Of a DNA stretch of 25,112 nt, positions 8,615 to 15,698 are shown piece by piece. Source of the DNA: Bacillota bacterium (GTDB lineage Bacteria; Bacillota; Dehalobacteriia; UBA4068); NCBI GenBank assembly GCA_009778255.1, contig WRKD01000220.1, positions 1 through 25,112 of the forward strand, written 5' to 3'. The number at the start of each line of letters is the position of its first letter. The stretch's first letter is position 1. The notes below the pieces were generated by a model that did not search any database, had not been told where the DNA came from, and saw only the letters and a program-made list of their open reading frames with translations. A program made the translations under genes and the position numbers.

Positions 8615-8701
8615 GCGGCAGTGGCGGAATTGGCAGACGCGCTAGATTCAGGTTCTAGTCCTGGCTGCAGGGTGGGGGTTCAAGTCCCTTCTGCCGCACC
8701 A
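8615..8701 (+). tRNA. tRNA-Leu(CAG)
   Basis: An 87-base cloverleaf with a seven-base acceptor stem GCGGCAG/CTGCCGC, encoded CCA end, anticodon stem CTAGA/TCTAG and loop TTCAGGT that gives anticodon CAG, reading CUG. The GGTTCAAGTCC T-arm is present, and the long variable arm (CCTGGCTGCAGG region) marks a class II tRNA such as leucine. It lies at the host/element border but is intact, with no duplicated 3' end seen downstream in the window. Confidence 0.97.
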
Positions 8702-8735
8702 TGTATAGACGTCACCTTTGATCCAAAGACGGCTG

Positions 8736-8768
8736 GAAGAAAACCCCTTAAAACAGGGGGTTTTCTTC
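8736..8768 (+). terminator. intrinsic terminator after tRNA-Leu
   Basis: Arms 8736-8747 and 8757-8768 (GAAGAAAACCCC/GGGGTTTTCTTC) are perfectly complementary over 12 bp with a nine-base loop. The T-rich part lies within the 3' arm, which gives the U-tract. It closes the tRNA transcription unit. Confidence 0.8.
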
Positions 8769-8836
8769 TATCTTCAGCATTAAAACTGGCAAATATTAGT
8801 GATTTGGAGTCGAAAATCAGCGGCTAAATAAGTGAG

Positions 8837-8946
8837 CAAGAATACACGATGCACCAATGAGCATCCATTTGCACCAGCCCGCACCAAGAAATGCTCGTTT
8901 GCACCAATAATTTACAAAGATCACAAAACGTGTATTCTTGCACCAA
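8837..8946 (+). repeat. iteron-like direct repeats inside a 12-bp inverted repeat
   Basis: The motif GCACCA(A) occurs at 8851, 8871, 8881, 8901 and 8940, so the steps are 20, 10, 20 and 39 bases, close to whole DNA turns. The cluster is bounded by a perfect 12-bp inverted repeat, CAAGAATACACG (8837-8848) and CGTGTATTCTTG (8929-8940), and contains an inner pair GAGCAT (8859-8864)/ATGCTC (8891-8896). The phasing suggests a protein binding the same DNA face: an operator for the following ribbon-helix-helix gene, an element origin, or accessory sites for the recombinases. Short open frames across it consist of repeat-encoded residues and are not taken as genes. Confidence 0.75.
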
Positions 8947-8973
8947 CAGAAAACAAGACATACTTCACGCCAT

Positions 8974-8986
8974 ACCTGTTACAGGT
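8974..8986. promoter_or_regulatory. palindrome upstream of the ribbon-helix-helix gene
   Basis: ACCTGT-T-ACAGGT is a perfect 6-bp inverted repeat around one base, about 50 bases before the ATG at 9034. It looks like an operator. A clear -35/-10 pair for the gene was not found. Confidence 0.4.
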
Positions 8987-9033
8987 CTTTCACTATTTAG
9001 TCAAAAGATGTACCATAGAAAAAAGGAGTGTAA

Positions 9034-9249
9034 ATGGGCGGTAGGACTTCGTCACAAGCAAAAGACAGCTACAATAACCGGGTTTATGAGCGTATTGTTG
9101 TTAGAGTGAAAAAAGGCAGCAAAGAAAAGCTAAAAATCTATGCTGCGAAGCAAGGCAGAAGCCTCAATCGTTATATACACGAAACAATAGAGCGTGATTC
9201 AGGCATTATGCTTTGTTCAAAGGATATGCAAGAAAATTCAGAGAGATAA
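9034..9249 (+). CDS. Arc-type ribbon-helix-helix DNA-binding protein
   Basis: This 71-aa basic protein has the pattern of Arc/CopG ribbon-helix-helix proteins: a short strand RIVVRVKKG (residues about 20-28), a first helix SKEKLKIYAAKQG and a second helix SLNRYIHETIERD. Such proteins bind short tandem DNA repeats as dimers. AAAAGGAG lies five bases before the ATG. The repeat cluster just upstream is a natural candidate target, so it may autoregulate or act in element replication or excision; that link is inference. It is the only plus-strand gene on the left side of the element, and ends three bases from the convergent neighbour. Confidence 0.8.
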   Translation: MGGRTSSQAKDSYNNRVYERIVVRVKKGSKEKLKIYAAKQGRSLNRYIHETIERDSGIMLCSKDMQENSER

Positions 9250-9252
9250 ATT

Positions 9253-9678
9253 CTAGTCAGCGTTTTCTTCTATAAAATCGTATGTCACTTCATATGGTAG
9301 CTTATTTGTAACGCATGATTTGAAAGTTATATCATCTGCGCCGGGATACTCTTGAGAAATATCTATGATATGTAGCAGGACTTCCTCAATTGTCATATTC
9401 TTAATACCGTCTTGCGATAAAGCCATGTATATAATATCGCCGTTGCTACGCTCACTAAAATCAATGCCGTTTTTTCTGCCCCAAAAGGGCGTAAAAATTG
9501 CTGCCTTTCCTGCTTTATGAATTAAATAATAATCGCAGAAACCATATGCGCCAGCACTGTAAGCATAATATCTGTTGTTTTCTAAGTCCTTAAAATGAAC
9601 CATGCTATTATTTTCTAAAACCTCAACTGGCATAGGTTGTCCACTTTTGCCGATTGGTACTTTTATGAATTTTCCCAT
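9253..9678 (-). CDS. hypothetical protein, about 141 aa
   Basis: I do not recognise a family. The product is soluble, mixed alpha/beta in appearance, with an aromatic-rich centre (YYAYSAGAYGFCDYYLIHK) and an acidic C-terminus. No signal peptide or membrane segment is present. ATG at 9678 is chosen over one five codons upstream because AAAGGA precedes it at proper spacing and because the candidate promoter would start transcription near 9691, leaving the earlier ATG outside the message. It is convergent with the ribbon-helix-helix gene and separated from the recombinase by a terminator, so it is a single-gene unit. Confidence 0.65.
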   Translation of the reverse strand: MGKFIKVPIGKSGQPMPVEVLENNSMVHFKDLENNRYYAYSAGAYGFCDYYLIHKAGKAAIFTPFWGRKNGIDFSERSNGDIIYMALSQDGIKNMTIEEVLLHIIDISQEYPGADDITFKSCVTNKLPYEVTYDFIEENAD

Positions 9679-9697
9679 TTCTGTTCCTTTCATTTAT

Positions 9698-9748
9698 ATT
9701 ATACAGCAAGGATAGCATACTGTTGCCAGTATGCAAAGCGTTATACTG
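9698..9748 (-). promoter_or_regulatory. promoter with CAGTAT operator-like repeats
   Basis: On the minus strand a perfect -10 TATAAT (9698-9703) is paired at 17 bases with a poor -35 GCAACA (9721-9726). The -35 lies in the centre of an 8-bp palindrome, GCATACTG (9715-9722)/CAGTATGC (9727-9734), and a third ATACTG half-site is at 9743-9748. A weak -35 buried in repeats suggests control by a repressor or activator. Confidence 0.5.
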
Positions 9749-9784
9749 TAAAGCCAAATTATCCTACTACTTGTCGCTTGAAAA

Positions 9785-9806
9785 GCCCGTGGATCGCACC
9801 ACGGGC
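9785..9806 (-). terminator. intrinsic terminator after the recombinase pair
   Basis: GCCCGTGG (9785-9792) pairs with CCACGGGC (9799-9806) over 8 bp with a six-base loop; on the minus strand it is followed by TTTT. It lies about 30 bases after the stop of the second serine recombinase. Confidence 0.7.
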
Positions 9807-9835
9807 ATAGTGTAAGGTACTCGCATCACATCGCG

Positions 9836-11443
9836 TTACTTATGTTCTGGCGGTTTCACTGGTATTTCCGTGCCATCCATAAATATAAAAATCAGAGATT
9901 TGTCTGTATTTATTGTCACTGATTCCACCATGGTCTGCCATAAGCCTTCATCAAACTCCGTCACGATATCACCAACCTGCCTTAACTCATCAAGGTACCT
10001 ACGGATTTTTTCCCTGCGGATACCACGTTCCAGTATTTCACCCTTGATGTCCGCCACAAATTTTCCTGTTGCTTTGCATTCATCATCCAATTCACAAAAG
10101 TGGCGCTTGTATTCCTCTTGGTTTTGTATCTGTCTGGTATTTTCCTCCACATAGCGGCGCATACGTCCGACTGCGGCATCACACGCAGTCTGTGCCTCCT
10201 CAAGCTTAGTCTCCAACGCGGAGGAGTCGGCTAGTAGTGGCAGCAGTTCCTCAAACTGGTCAATATAACGATTTTTATCGCCTAGTATTTGATTAAACGC
10301 CTGAATAAATGCTACTTTTAACTCCTCCTCCCGTATACGCGGCGTATTACAGCGTACATCATCAGCATATTTTCTATTGCACCTCCAGCCCTTATATTGA
10401 TACTTGCTGGTAGAATGCCAGACCTTTGAGCCGTAATAACCGCCGCACTCACCACATATAATTTTGGCGGCAAAGGGGCTGTTGTTATTTAATTGCCGTC
10501 GATTTGGCTGCCTTTTCTTAATCTCGCTCTGCACCAGGTTAAAGGTTTCTGGGTTAATAATAGCCGGATGGGAGTTTTCAATGTAGATTTGAGTTAACTC
10601 GCCTTCGTTCTTTTTCATGGTTTTGTTGAGAAAGTCCACAGTAAAGGTTTTTTGCAATAGAGCGTCACCCTTGTATTTTTCATTGCTGAGAATGCTCATG
10701 ACTGTACTGACACTCCAATTGGTTTTACCGCTGGGAGTCTGGATACCTTGTTCTGTGAGGAGTTGCGCAATATTACGGTAGGTTTGTCCCTCTAAAAACA
10801 ACGCATAAATCTGACGTACTATTTTTGCCTCAGCTTCTACTATTCGTGGTAGCCCATCCTCACCTTTTTCATAGCCTAGGAAACGCTTATAAGGCAGTGA
10901 GACTTTGCCATCCTCCATGCTTTTCCGCTTGCCCCAAGTGACGTTTTCGCTGATAGACCGAGATTCATCCTGCGCCAGCGAAGACATGATCGTAATGAGC
11001 AATTCACCCTTACTGTCCAGCGTATAGATGTTCTCTTTTTCAAAGTACACCTCAACGCCACTTTCTTTGAGTTTGCGTACAGTAGTGAGAGTATCAACGG
11101 TATTTCTGGCAAAACGGCTGATAGACTTGGTCAGAATCAGATCAATTTTTCCAGCCAGCGCATCGGCAACCATACGCTTGAATCCTTCACGTTTATTAAT
11201 GTTGGTGCCACTGACTGCCTCGTCGGCATATACCTCGACAAACTCCCAAGCAGGGTTTTTCTTGATCTGGCGGGTGAATACATTGATCTGTGTTTCATAG
11301 CTGGATAGCTGTTCCTCTTCATCGGTGGAAACGCGGGCATAAGCAGCGACACGCTTTTTCTGATAGTCCTGACCAATCGCCATATAGGGCAAGTCCATCT
11401 TCGCCGGAATAACATTCACCTTTCTTCCGTTTGCTGAACTCAC
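9836..11443 (-). CDS. large serine recombinase (second of a coupled pair)
   Basis: About 535 aa. Order of parts: N-terminal resolvase catalytic domain with YARVSTDEEEQ (the serine of YARVS is the nucleophile) and KSISRFARNTV; a Recombinase domain (SVSTVMSILSNEKYKGDALLQKTF); a zinc ribbon (CGECGGYYGSK with later RCNRK and RCN); and a coiled coil rich in Glu and Lys. This is the architecture of integrases that move clostridial elements. The frame is open upstream to 11512, but GTG at 11443 has GGGAGGTG just before it and forms a GTGA overlap with the upstream recombinase stop, so it is taken as the start. It probably carries out integration or excision, alone or with its partner. Confidence 0.92.
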   Translation of the reverse strand: MSSANGRKVNVIPAKMDLPYMAIGQDYQKKRVAAYARVSTDEEEQLSSYETQINVFTRQIKKNPAWEFVEVYADEAVSGTNINKREGFKRMVADALAGKIDLILTKSISRFARNTVDTLTTVRKLKESGVEVYFEKENIYTLDSKGELLITIMSSLAQDESRSISENVTWGKRKSMEDGKVSLPYKRFLGYEKGEDGLPRIVEAEAKIVRQIYALFLEGQTYRNIAQLLTEQGIQTPSGKTNWSVSTVMSILSNEKYKGDALLQKTFTVDFLNKTMKKNEGELTQIYIENSHPAIINPETFNLVQSEIKKRQPNRRQLNNNSPFAAKIICGECGGYYGSKVWHSTSKYQYKGWRCNRKYADDVRCNTPRIREEELKVAFIQAFNQILGDKNRYIDQFEELLPLLADSSALETKLEEAQTACDAAVGRMRRYVEENTRQIQNQEEYKRHFCELDDECKATGKFVADIKGEILERGIRREKIRRYLDELRQVGDIVTEFDEGLWQTMVESVTINTDKSLIFIFMDGTEIPVKPPEHK

Positions 11444-12762
11444 TTTTTGCACCTCCCTTCGATAATAGCTTGCTGGCGTTCCCGTGCAGCTTGCCTCATT
11501 TCCGTTGTCCAACTTTCACGGCGCGACGGGTTTTGCCATAAAGCTTCTGAGGTATGCCCATCCCGAAACACAAAAGTTAGTTTATTGTGGGCTGGTACCC
11601 ATATTTTAGCGATTTGGTCAGTGAAAACCGTTTCGTCGAAGTCTGATAGGCCGAGGGCTTCGGCAGCTTTATCCATGAGGATATTCTCTGGTATCTGCTG
11701 TGAAGAACATGCAGCCTTCCCTTGAATGTCAAAGGTAGTGCAAATCCATACCGGTTTGGCATATTTACTCCCAGCGTTAGCAATTCTTCTTTGATAGCGT
11801 TTTCCACATTGACCACACTGAATTAATCCTGCAAAGGGGTATCTATTACTCTGCCTGGTATTAGGAGGATATTTTGCTGCTCGCCGTTCAATTTCGTGTT
11901 GAACCTCTGCAAACACTTTTTTGTCAATAATTGCCTCATGGCTATTAGCCACATGGTATTTTGGTAATTCGCCTCGGTTTATGTGCGTTTTTTTAGTCAA
12001 GTGGTTTGGAATAAAGGTTTTTTGCAGCAACATATCACCGGTATATTTTTCATTTTGCAAAATTCCTCTTATGGTATTCTCCCGCCAAATTCCCCCATTT
12101 ATTGTTGGAACACCATCTGCGTTTAAAGATTTTGCAATGGCCAGCTTACCCTTACCGGATAGGTAATCAGTAAATATACGCCGTACAATTTCAGCCTCCC
12201 CAGTGATTATTCGCAGTTTGCTGTCAGTCAGCCTGTACCCAAGCATTCGCCCTGTATTAGGGCGACCTTCAGCGAACTTTTTGCGGATGCGCCATATGCA
12301 GTTCTCAGACACCGAGCGGCTTTCTTCCTGTGCGTATGAAGCGAGGATAGAAATCATTACCTCGCCATTCCCAGAGATAGAATGGATATTTTCCTTCTGG
12401 AAGAAAACATCAATGCCGAGCAGTTTCAATTCACGTACGGTTTCTAGCAGAATCACCGTGTTCCGGGCAAAGCGTGTGATTGATTTGGTAATGACCATAT
12501 CAATTTCCCCGGCCCGGCAATCTTCAAGCAGCCGCTGGAACTCTGGGCGTGCGCCCTTTGTCCCAGTTAGAGCTTCGTCCGCATAAATGCCCGCAAACTC
12601 CCAGTCACCGCGCTTGCCAATATAGTTATTGTAATAACTGACCTGCGCCGATAGGGAATGAAGCATGGCGTCTTTGCCAGACGATACACGGGCATATGCC
12701 GCCACACGTTTGCGCTGTATGGGACCTGTTGCTCGTGCTTCAATTTTCCTTATCTCCCGCAT
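11440..12762 (-). CDS. serine recombinase (first of a coupled pair)
   Basis: 440 aa. The catalytic domain begins with YARVSSGKD (nucleophile S27) and contains KSITRFARNTV; the Recombinase domain includes TIRGILQNEKYTGDMLLQKTF; a zinc ribbon follows (CGQCGKRY, later WIC and CSS). It lacks the long coiled-coil region of its downstream partner, so the two are related but different. GAGGTG lies seven bases before the ATG. Coupling of the two genes suggests that both products are made in fixed ratio; whether they form a mixed complex cannot be read from sequence. Confidence 0.92.
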   Translation of the reverse strand: MREIRKIEARATGPIQRKRVAAYARVSSGKDAMLHSLSAQVSYYNNYIGKRGDWEFAGIYADEALTGTKGARPEFQRLLEDCRAGEIDMVITKSITRFARNTVILLETVRELKLLGIDVFFQKENIHSISGNGEVMISILASYAQEESRSVSENCIWRIRKKFAEGRPNTGRMLGYRLTDSKLRIITGEAEIVRRIFTDYLSGKGKLAIAKSLNADGVPTINGGIWRENTIRGILQNEKYTGDMLLQKTFIPNHLTKKTHINRGELPKYHVANSHEAIIDKKVFAEVQHEIERRAAKYPPNTRQSNRYPFAGLIQCGQCGKRYQRRIANAGSKYAKPVWICTTFDIQGKAACSSQQIPENILMDKAAEALGLSDFDETVFTDQIAKIWVPAHNKLTFVFRDGHTSEALWQNPSRRESWTTEMRQAARERQQAIIEGRCKK

Positions 12763-12851
12763 GATTTGTCACCTCGCAGTTTACAATTGTTTACCACCGT
12801 TTTGTTGATGGACGGCACACCATCTATCACTCTCTTCGCCAAATAAAGCAA

Positions 12852-12873
12852 GGGGGATTTTTGCAAATCCCCC
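12852..12873 (-). terminator. intrinsic terminator between the DUF4314 gene and the recombinases
   Basis: GGGGGATTT (12852-12860) pairs with AAATCCCCC (12865-12873) over 9 bp with a four-base loop; on the minus strand TTGCTTTATTT follows. It would separate the small-gene operon from the recombinase pair. No clear promoter was found in the 90 bases before the first recombinase. Confidence 0.6.
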
Positions 12874-12886
12874 CAGTTTCCACGAT

Positions 12887-13120
12887 TTACAGCTTCCTGA
12901 TTTGGTCAACGCCATATACAGCACCAAGGCTGGAACCGCAATCCCAGTCTATGAACACCGTACCGGCCGAGTCTACACATTGAACCGTACCCTGGTCACC
13001 AGGCTTTAGTTCGCTGTATGGATCATCCATTGAGATGAGTTCCACCCGGCAGCCCGGTTGATATCTTGCCCGCCGCGCTTCCACGGCGGCTTTGCTGGGA
13101 AGGCTGTTATTGGTTCTCAT
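12887..13120 (-). CDS. DUF4314 domain protein
   Basis: 77 aa. The segment ELISMDDPYSELKPGDQGTV, ending in a beta-rich DWDCGSSLGAVYGVD stretch, matches DUF4314, a small SH3-like domain that I know from clostridial conjugative and mobilisable elements. Function unknown. The gene overlaps the end of the upstream virulence-related gene by 14 bases, with GGAGG inside that gene. Confidence 0.8.
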   Translation of the reverse strand: MRTNNSLPSKAAVEARRARYQPGCRVELISMDDPYSELKPGDQGTVQCVDSAGTVFIDWDCGSSLGAVYGVDQIRKL

Positions 13121-13904
13121 AATGTACTACTTCCTCCATGTTTTCGGATTCGCCAGGGCAAGTTTCTCCGGCGCTGTCTGGTTCTATTGTCACTTTTTTC
13201 GGACTCTGGCCGCTTTTCCAACTGCTGTTACCAGTCAAATTCCTCAGCAGGATTTTGCGGGCTGTTTTATACTCGTCCCCTATAAAACCTAAGCGGATCA
13301 GAAATACCCGCATGGCAAACTTTTCGTTCTCAATGTCATGTTCCTTTGCGGTAACGCGCTTTTGTTTCTTGGCCATTTCACACAAGGCCAAGATAAAGCG
13401 GGTGTAAGCATCGGTTTCGCCATCAGCTCCAGTTACGGTAAACCAGGGGAAACACAGTTTATCTTCGATGACATCAAACGACAGGTAATCAGCATCGCCA
13501 GACTGTGCATCTTTGTTGAATGGCAAATCATTATCTGTACCAAGGGCTTTTTTGAAGAGCGCTGACTTGCTGGCGATGATTTTCCGCAAGTTTTCCAGTG
13601 CTTCATCGCTGAAGCCTTCTCTGGAAACTTCGACTACCACCACATGATTTTCCGTTGTAACAACATCATCAGTGACTTCTGGCTCGTATCCACGCTCTTT
13701 CAAGGCGGTAACCAGCATCAATGATGTTTCGGTTGCAGTATCTTCTGAAAAAGTTAGTATGCCGTTTTTGTCTACCGTGCAGCAACCAATCTCATAAGCA
13801 AAAGCTGGTGTACCGCTATAGGTGGCCTCTGATTCCAGAATCTCACTGATTGCTTTGACGAAAGCTTTTCGCTCATCGCTGGTTAGTTTATACTTAATGC
13901 TCAC
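13107..13904 (-). CDS. conserved mobile-element protein, usually named virulence-related protein
   Basis: About 265 aa. The N-terminal SIKYKLTSDERKAFVKAISE, the GILTFSED segment, the central NLRKIIASKSALFKKALG and the C-terminal FLIRLGFIGDEYKTARKILL match a family seen in clostridial elements and annotated as virulence protein without functional evidence. No signal peptide or catalytic motif is seen. GTG at 13904 is preferred: GGAG lies eight bases before it, while the GTG three codons earlier directly abuts that site. The C-terminal tail is acidic and low in complexity. Confidence 0.75.
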   Translation of the reverse strand: MSIKYKLTSDERKAFVKAISEILESEATYSGTPAFAYEIGCCTVDKNGILTFSEDTATETSLMLVTALKERGYEPEVTDDVVTTENHVVVVEVSREGFSDEALENLRKIIASKSALFKKALGTDNDLPFNKDAQSGDADYLSFDVIEDKLCFPWFTVTGADGETDAYTRFILALCEMAKKQKRVTAKEHDIENEKFAMRVFLIRLGFIGDEYKTARKILLRNLTGNSSWKSGQSPKKVTIEPDSAGETCPGESENMEEVVHYENQ

Positions 13905-13909
13905 TGTAA

Positions 13910-14092
13910 TCACTCCTTTTCTTTTCCGCTCAGAATAAAGCGGCTGTATTCTTTTTTGTGATCCTGTAAATAATCTGCCAGTTCATAGTAGCTCTCGCGC
14001 ATGGCGATTTGTGCAACCATATTCACATCAAACATGTTGGTTTCTCCAGTGTCCCTAATTTTCAATATTTGCTCTCTTACAATCGGCTCCAT
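13910..14092 (-). CDS. DUF5049 domain protein
   Basis: About 60 aa. The sequence IVREQILKIRDTGETNMFD followed by a helical MRESYYELADYLQDH matches DUF5049, a small helical family of clostridial mobile elements with no known activity. GGAGGT lies seven bases before ATG at 14092, so the longer reading from 14134 is rejected. Confidence 0.75.
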   Translation of the reverse strand: MEPIVREQILKIRDTGETNMFDVNMVAQIAMRESYYELADYLQDHKKEYSRFILSGKEKE

Positions 14093-14117
14093 ACATTTAC
14101 CTCCTTCCTGCAAAGTA

Positions 14118-14318
14118 TTAAAGTGCTTGCCCATTTCGGGGAAAGTTGCCAGCGGCGCTACTTTTTAGCGAGCCGATAACCGGGCAGTATTTCTTGATGA
14201 GCGCCGTCTCGACCTTACGGTACTCTCCAGGGGTTATCAGCTCACGGTGTAGAAGATTTCCGGCGATAGCCAGCGCCGCGCCGTAATCTTTCTCGCGCCG
14301 GAATTGCTCTAACCTCAT
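14118..14318 (-). CDS. small SHOCT-like mobile-element protein
   Basis: 66 aa. The pattern AALAIAGNLLHRELITPGEYRKVETALIKKYCPVIG resembles the short helical SHOCT-like proteins next to serine recombinases in clostridial elements, where a leaky helix pair ends in a KYRPVIG-type motif. ATG at 14318 follows GGGGAGGG and overlaps the upstream stop by four bases (ATGA). Function unknown. Confidence 0.65.
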   Translation of the reverse strand: MRLEQFRREKDYGAALAIAGNLLHRELITPGEYRKVETALIKKYCPVIGSLKSSAAGNFPRNGQAL

Positions 14319-14719
14319 GGCAATCCCTCCCCGTAGCGGCTGCGGATATAACAATCGCGGCCACAGTATTTTTGTTGTTTATTTCCATAGCTTTCAAACA
14401 CCGCGCCACAGCAGTGACAAAGCAAATGATGCACTTTTTTGCGATGTAACCACTGGCGGTTCCGGTTCCACCAATTAGTGCGGCAGTTATCGCTACAAAA
14501 TTGTTTCTTTTTCTTTCCTGGATAATGCTCAAGCAGCTTACCGCATTGCCTACATACAGTCCGTCCCTCGTCGCCGGAAGCGCCTATAACGCAAATGTTA
14601 TACCGGTGACAAAATGATTTGACCGTATTTGGCGGCAAACCAGTGGCATTGGCAATCTCACTATAAGTTAATCCCACCCGCCGCATCTCCCGAATGGCCT
14701 GTTTTTGCTTATCTGTCAT
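14315..14719 (-). CDS. helix-turn-helix plus double zinc-ribbon protein
   Basis: 134 aa. Residues about 5-38 form a sigma-region-4-like helix-turn-helix (LTYSEIANATGLPPNTVKSF). Two Cys4 clusters follow: C56, C59, C75, C79 and C101, C104, C119, C123. Proteins of this kind are common in clostridial elements and are often annotated as sigma-70-like. It probably binds DNA and may regulate the recombinase side of the element. GGGGG lies before ATG at 14719, so the nine upstream residues are not included. Confidence 0.75.
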   Translation of the reverse strand: MTDKQKQAIREMRRVGLTYSEIANATGLPPNTVKSFCHRYNICVIGASGDEGRTVCRQCGKLLEHYPGKKKKQFCSDNCRTNWWNRNRQWLHRKKVHHLLCHCCGAVFESYGNKQQKYCGRDCYIRSRYGEGLP

Positions 14720-14739
14720 AATGCTGCCCCCTTTCTTAC

Positions 14740-15562
14740 CTAACATAACGCCTTTCCGTCCGCGCCCTGCTGGATCAATGTTTCCAACTCGTCTGGTGTG
14801 ATCACGATAAAAATCCTGGGCATCTTCTTAAACTCATCTTTAATATGCGTAGTGATGCTGTCCTTGCGGCTCAAGTCCGGCACGATCCAGACCACCAAGG
14901 GAAACACCTCATGCTGCTTCTGCTCCAGCCCGCTCCGGTAATAATCGTGGTAGCGGCGGCACTTTTCCACAACCGTAACCGGCGCTTGGGTGTCGAGGTC
15001 AATCTCTATAAACCACCGATCCTCATAATCGTCACAGTTTGTGACAACGAATAGATCTGGCCGCAGTGTGGCTAATTGCCCCTTGATAGTGTAATCACGC
15101 CAGCAGTACGGCTCAAATTCAGTCTTAATCAGCCGTAAGCTGCGGCTGACGCAGAGTTTTTTCAACTGGACATAGCACTCTGCCACAGCTAGAGTATGAT
15201 TTATGAAAATAGGTGGACGGTTCAAAGGAGCGTTTACGCGGATATGCGTTATGATTGCCGAGCCGCAGTAAACGTTCACCGCCGTCAGTCATATACCAGA
15301 TACGCGAACCCGATCCTGCCCGTACTCCGCCGATGCGCCGGGTAAGCGTTTCTATTAGCCCTAAGCCCTGTAATTTGTTGAGGTTGCGGTTTGCCGCTTT
15401 TAATCCGGCAATAGGCGTAGAGGCATCGGTAACATGCAATTGCCCAATTTGTTTGGTAGTAAGGTAGCGGCAGCGCCGGAGGTCGGATAGAATATCTTTA
15501 TCCCGCTCGCTTAAAGCCGGGGCGATTTCCTCCAAGCGTTTCTTGGAAATCCTATCTGACAT
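14740..15562 (-). pseudogene. replication-relaxation family protein, split by a +1 frameshift
   Basis: Two overlapping frames together encode one protein. The N-terminal part (15562 to about 15210) has the winged-helix pattern ALSERDKDILSDLRRCRYLTT of PF13814. The C-terminal part (about 15206 to 14740) carries HTLAVAECYVQL, RPDLFVV, WFIEIDLDT and CRRYHDYY of the same family. The frames join if one T is removed from the TTTT run at 15206-15209 (AAAA on the given strand), giving about 270 aa, a normal length. So this is a one-base insertion, a homopolymer sequencing error, or a +1 ribosomal slip at TTT-C. PF13814 proteins are associated with plasmid or element replication and mobilisation. Start at 15562 is chosen for GGGAGG upstream. 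Confidence 0.8.
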
Positions 15563-15698
15563 AGCCGCGCCCTCCCCCGCCAAAATTATTGTTAGCCGTG
15601 ATACGGCTTAAGCCATATCCCTTATTTCCGGTAAAGCGCTGCAACGCTGCCAATTGCCAAAGCATCTTCTCGTCGCGAAAACCCAGTCGAAGAGTCAT
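15552..15698 (-). CDS. small hypothetical protein, 48 aa
   Basis: A short gene between the coupling ATPase and the replication-relaxation gene. Its ATG overlaps the ATPase stop (ATGA), with AGGAGG eight bases upstream, and its stop lies 11 bases inside the next gene, so it is tightly coupled on both sides. The product is basic: MTLRLGFRDEKMLWQLAALQ, then a Gly-rich C-terminus (FGGGGRGYVR). The placement and the strong ribosome binding site make it likely to be real. No family recognised. Confidence 0.6.
   Translation of the reverse strand: MTLRLGFRDEKMLWQLAALQRFTGNKGYGLSRITANNNFGGGGRGYVR

Larger units (their letters stand above)
8837..9306. other. placeholder-free note: left flank of the element (repeats, RHH gene)
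   Basis: This interval spans the repeat cluster at 8837-8946, the palindrome at 8974-8986 and the ribbon-helix-helix gene at 9034-9249, each described separately. It is the most likely place for the left border of the mobile element, because host-type genes end with the tRNA terminator at 8768 and element-type genes begin here. No direct repeat marking an attachment core was recognised. Confidence 0.35.

Noticed and set aside
8615..8701. tRNA-Leu as the attachment site of the element
   Set aside because: No copy of the tRNA 3' end was seen elsewhere in the window, and serine recombinases rarely use tRNA genes.
8832..9109. Two overlapping open frames (about 70 aa) before the ribbon-helix-helix gene
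   Set aside because: They run across the GCACCA repeats, so their content is repeat-driven, and neither has a ribosome binding site; the third frame with AAAAGGAG and an RHH fold is the real gene.
11440..11512. A 73-base overlap of the two recombinase genes as a sign of frameshift
   Set aside because: The overlap disappears with the GTG start at 11443, which has GGGAGGTG upstream and leaves only a normal GTGA overlap.
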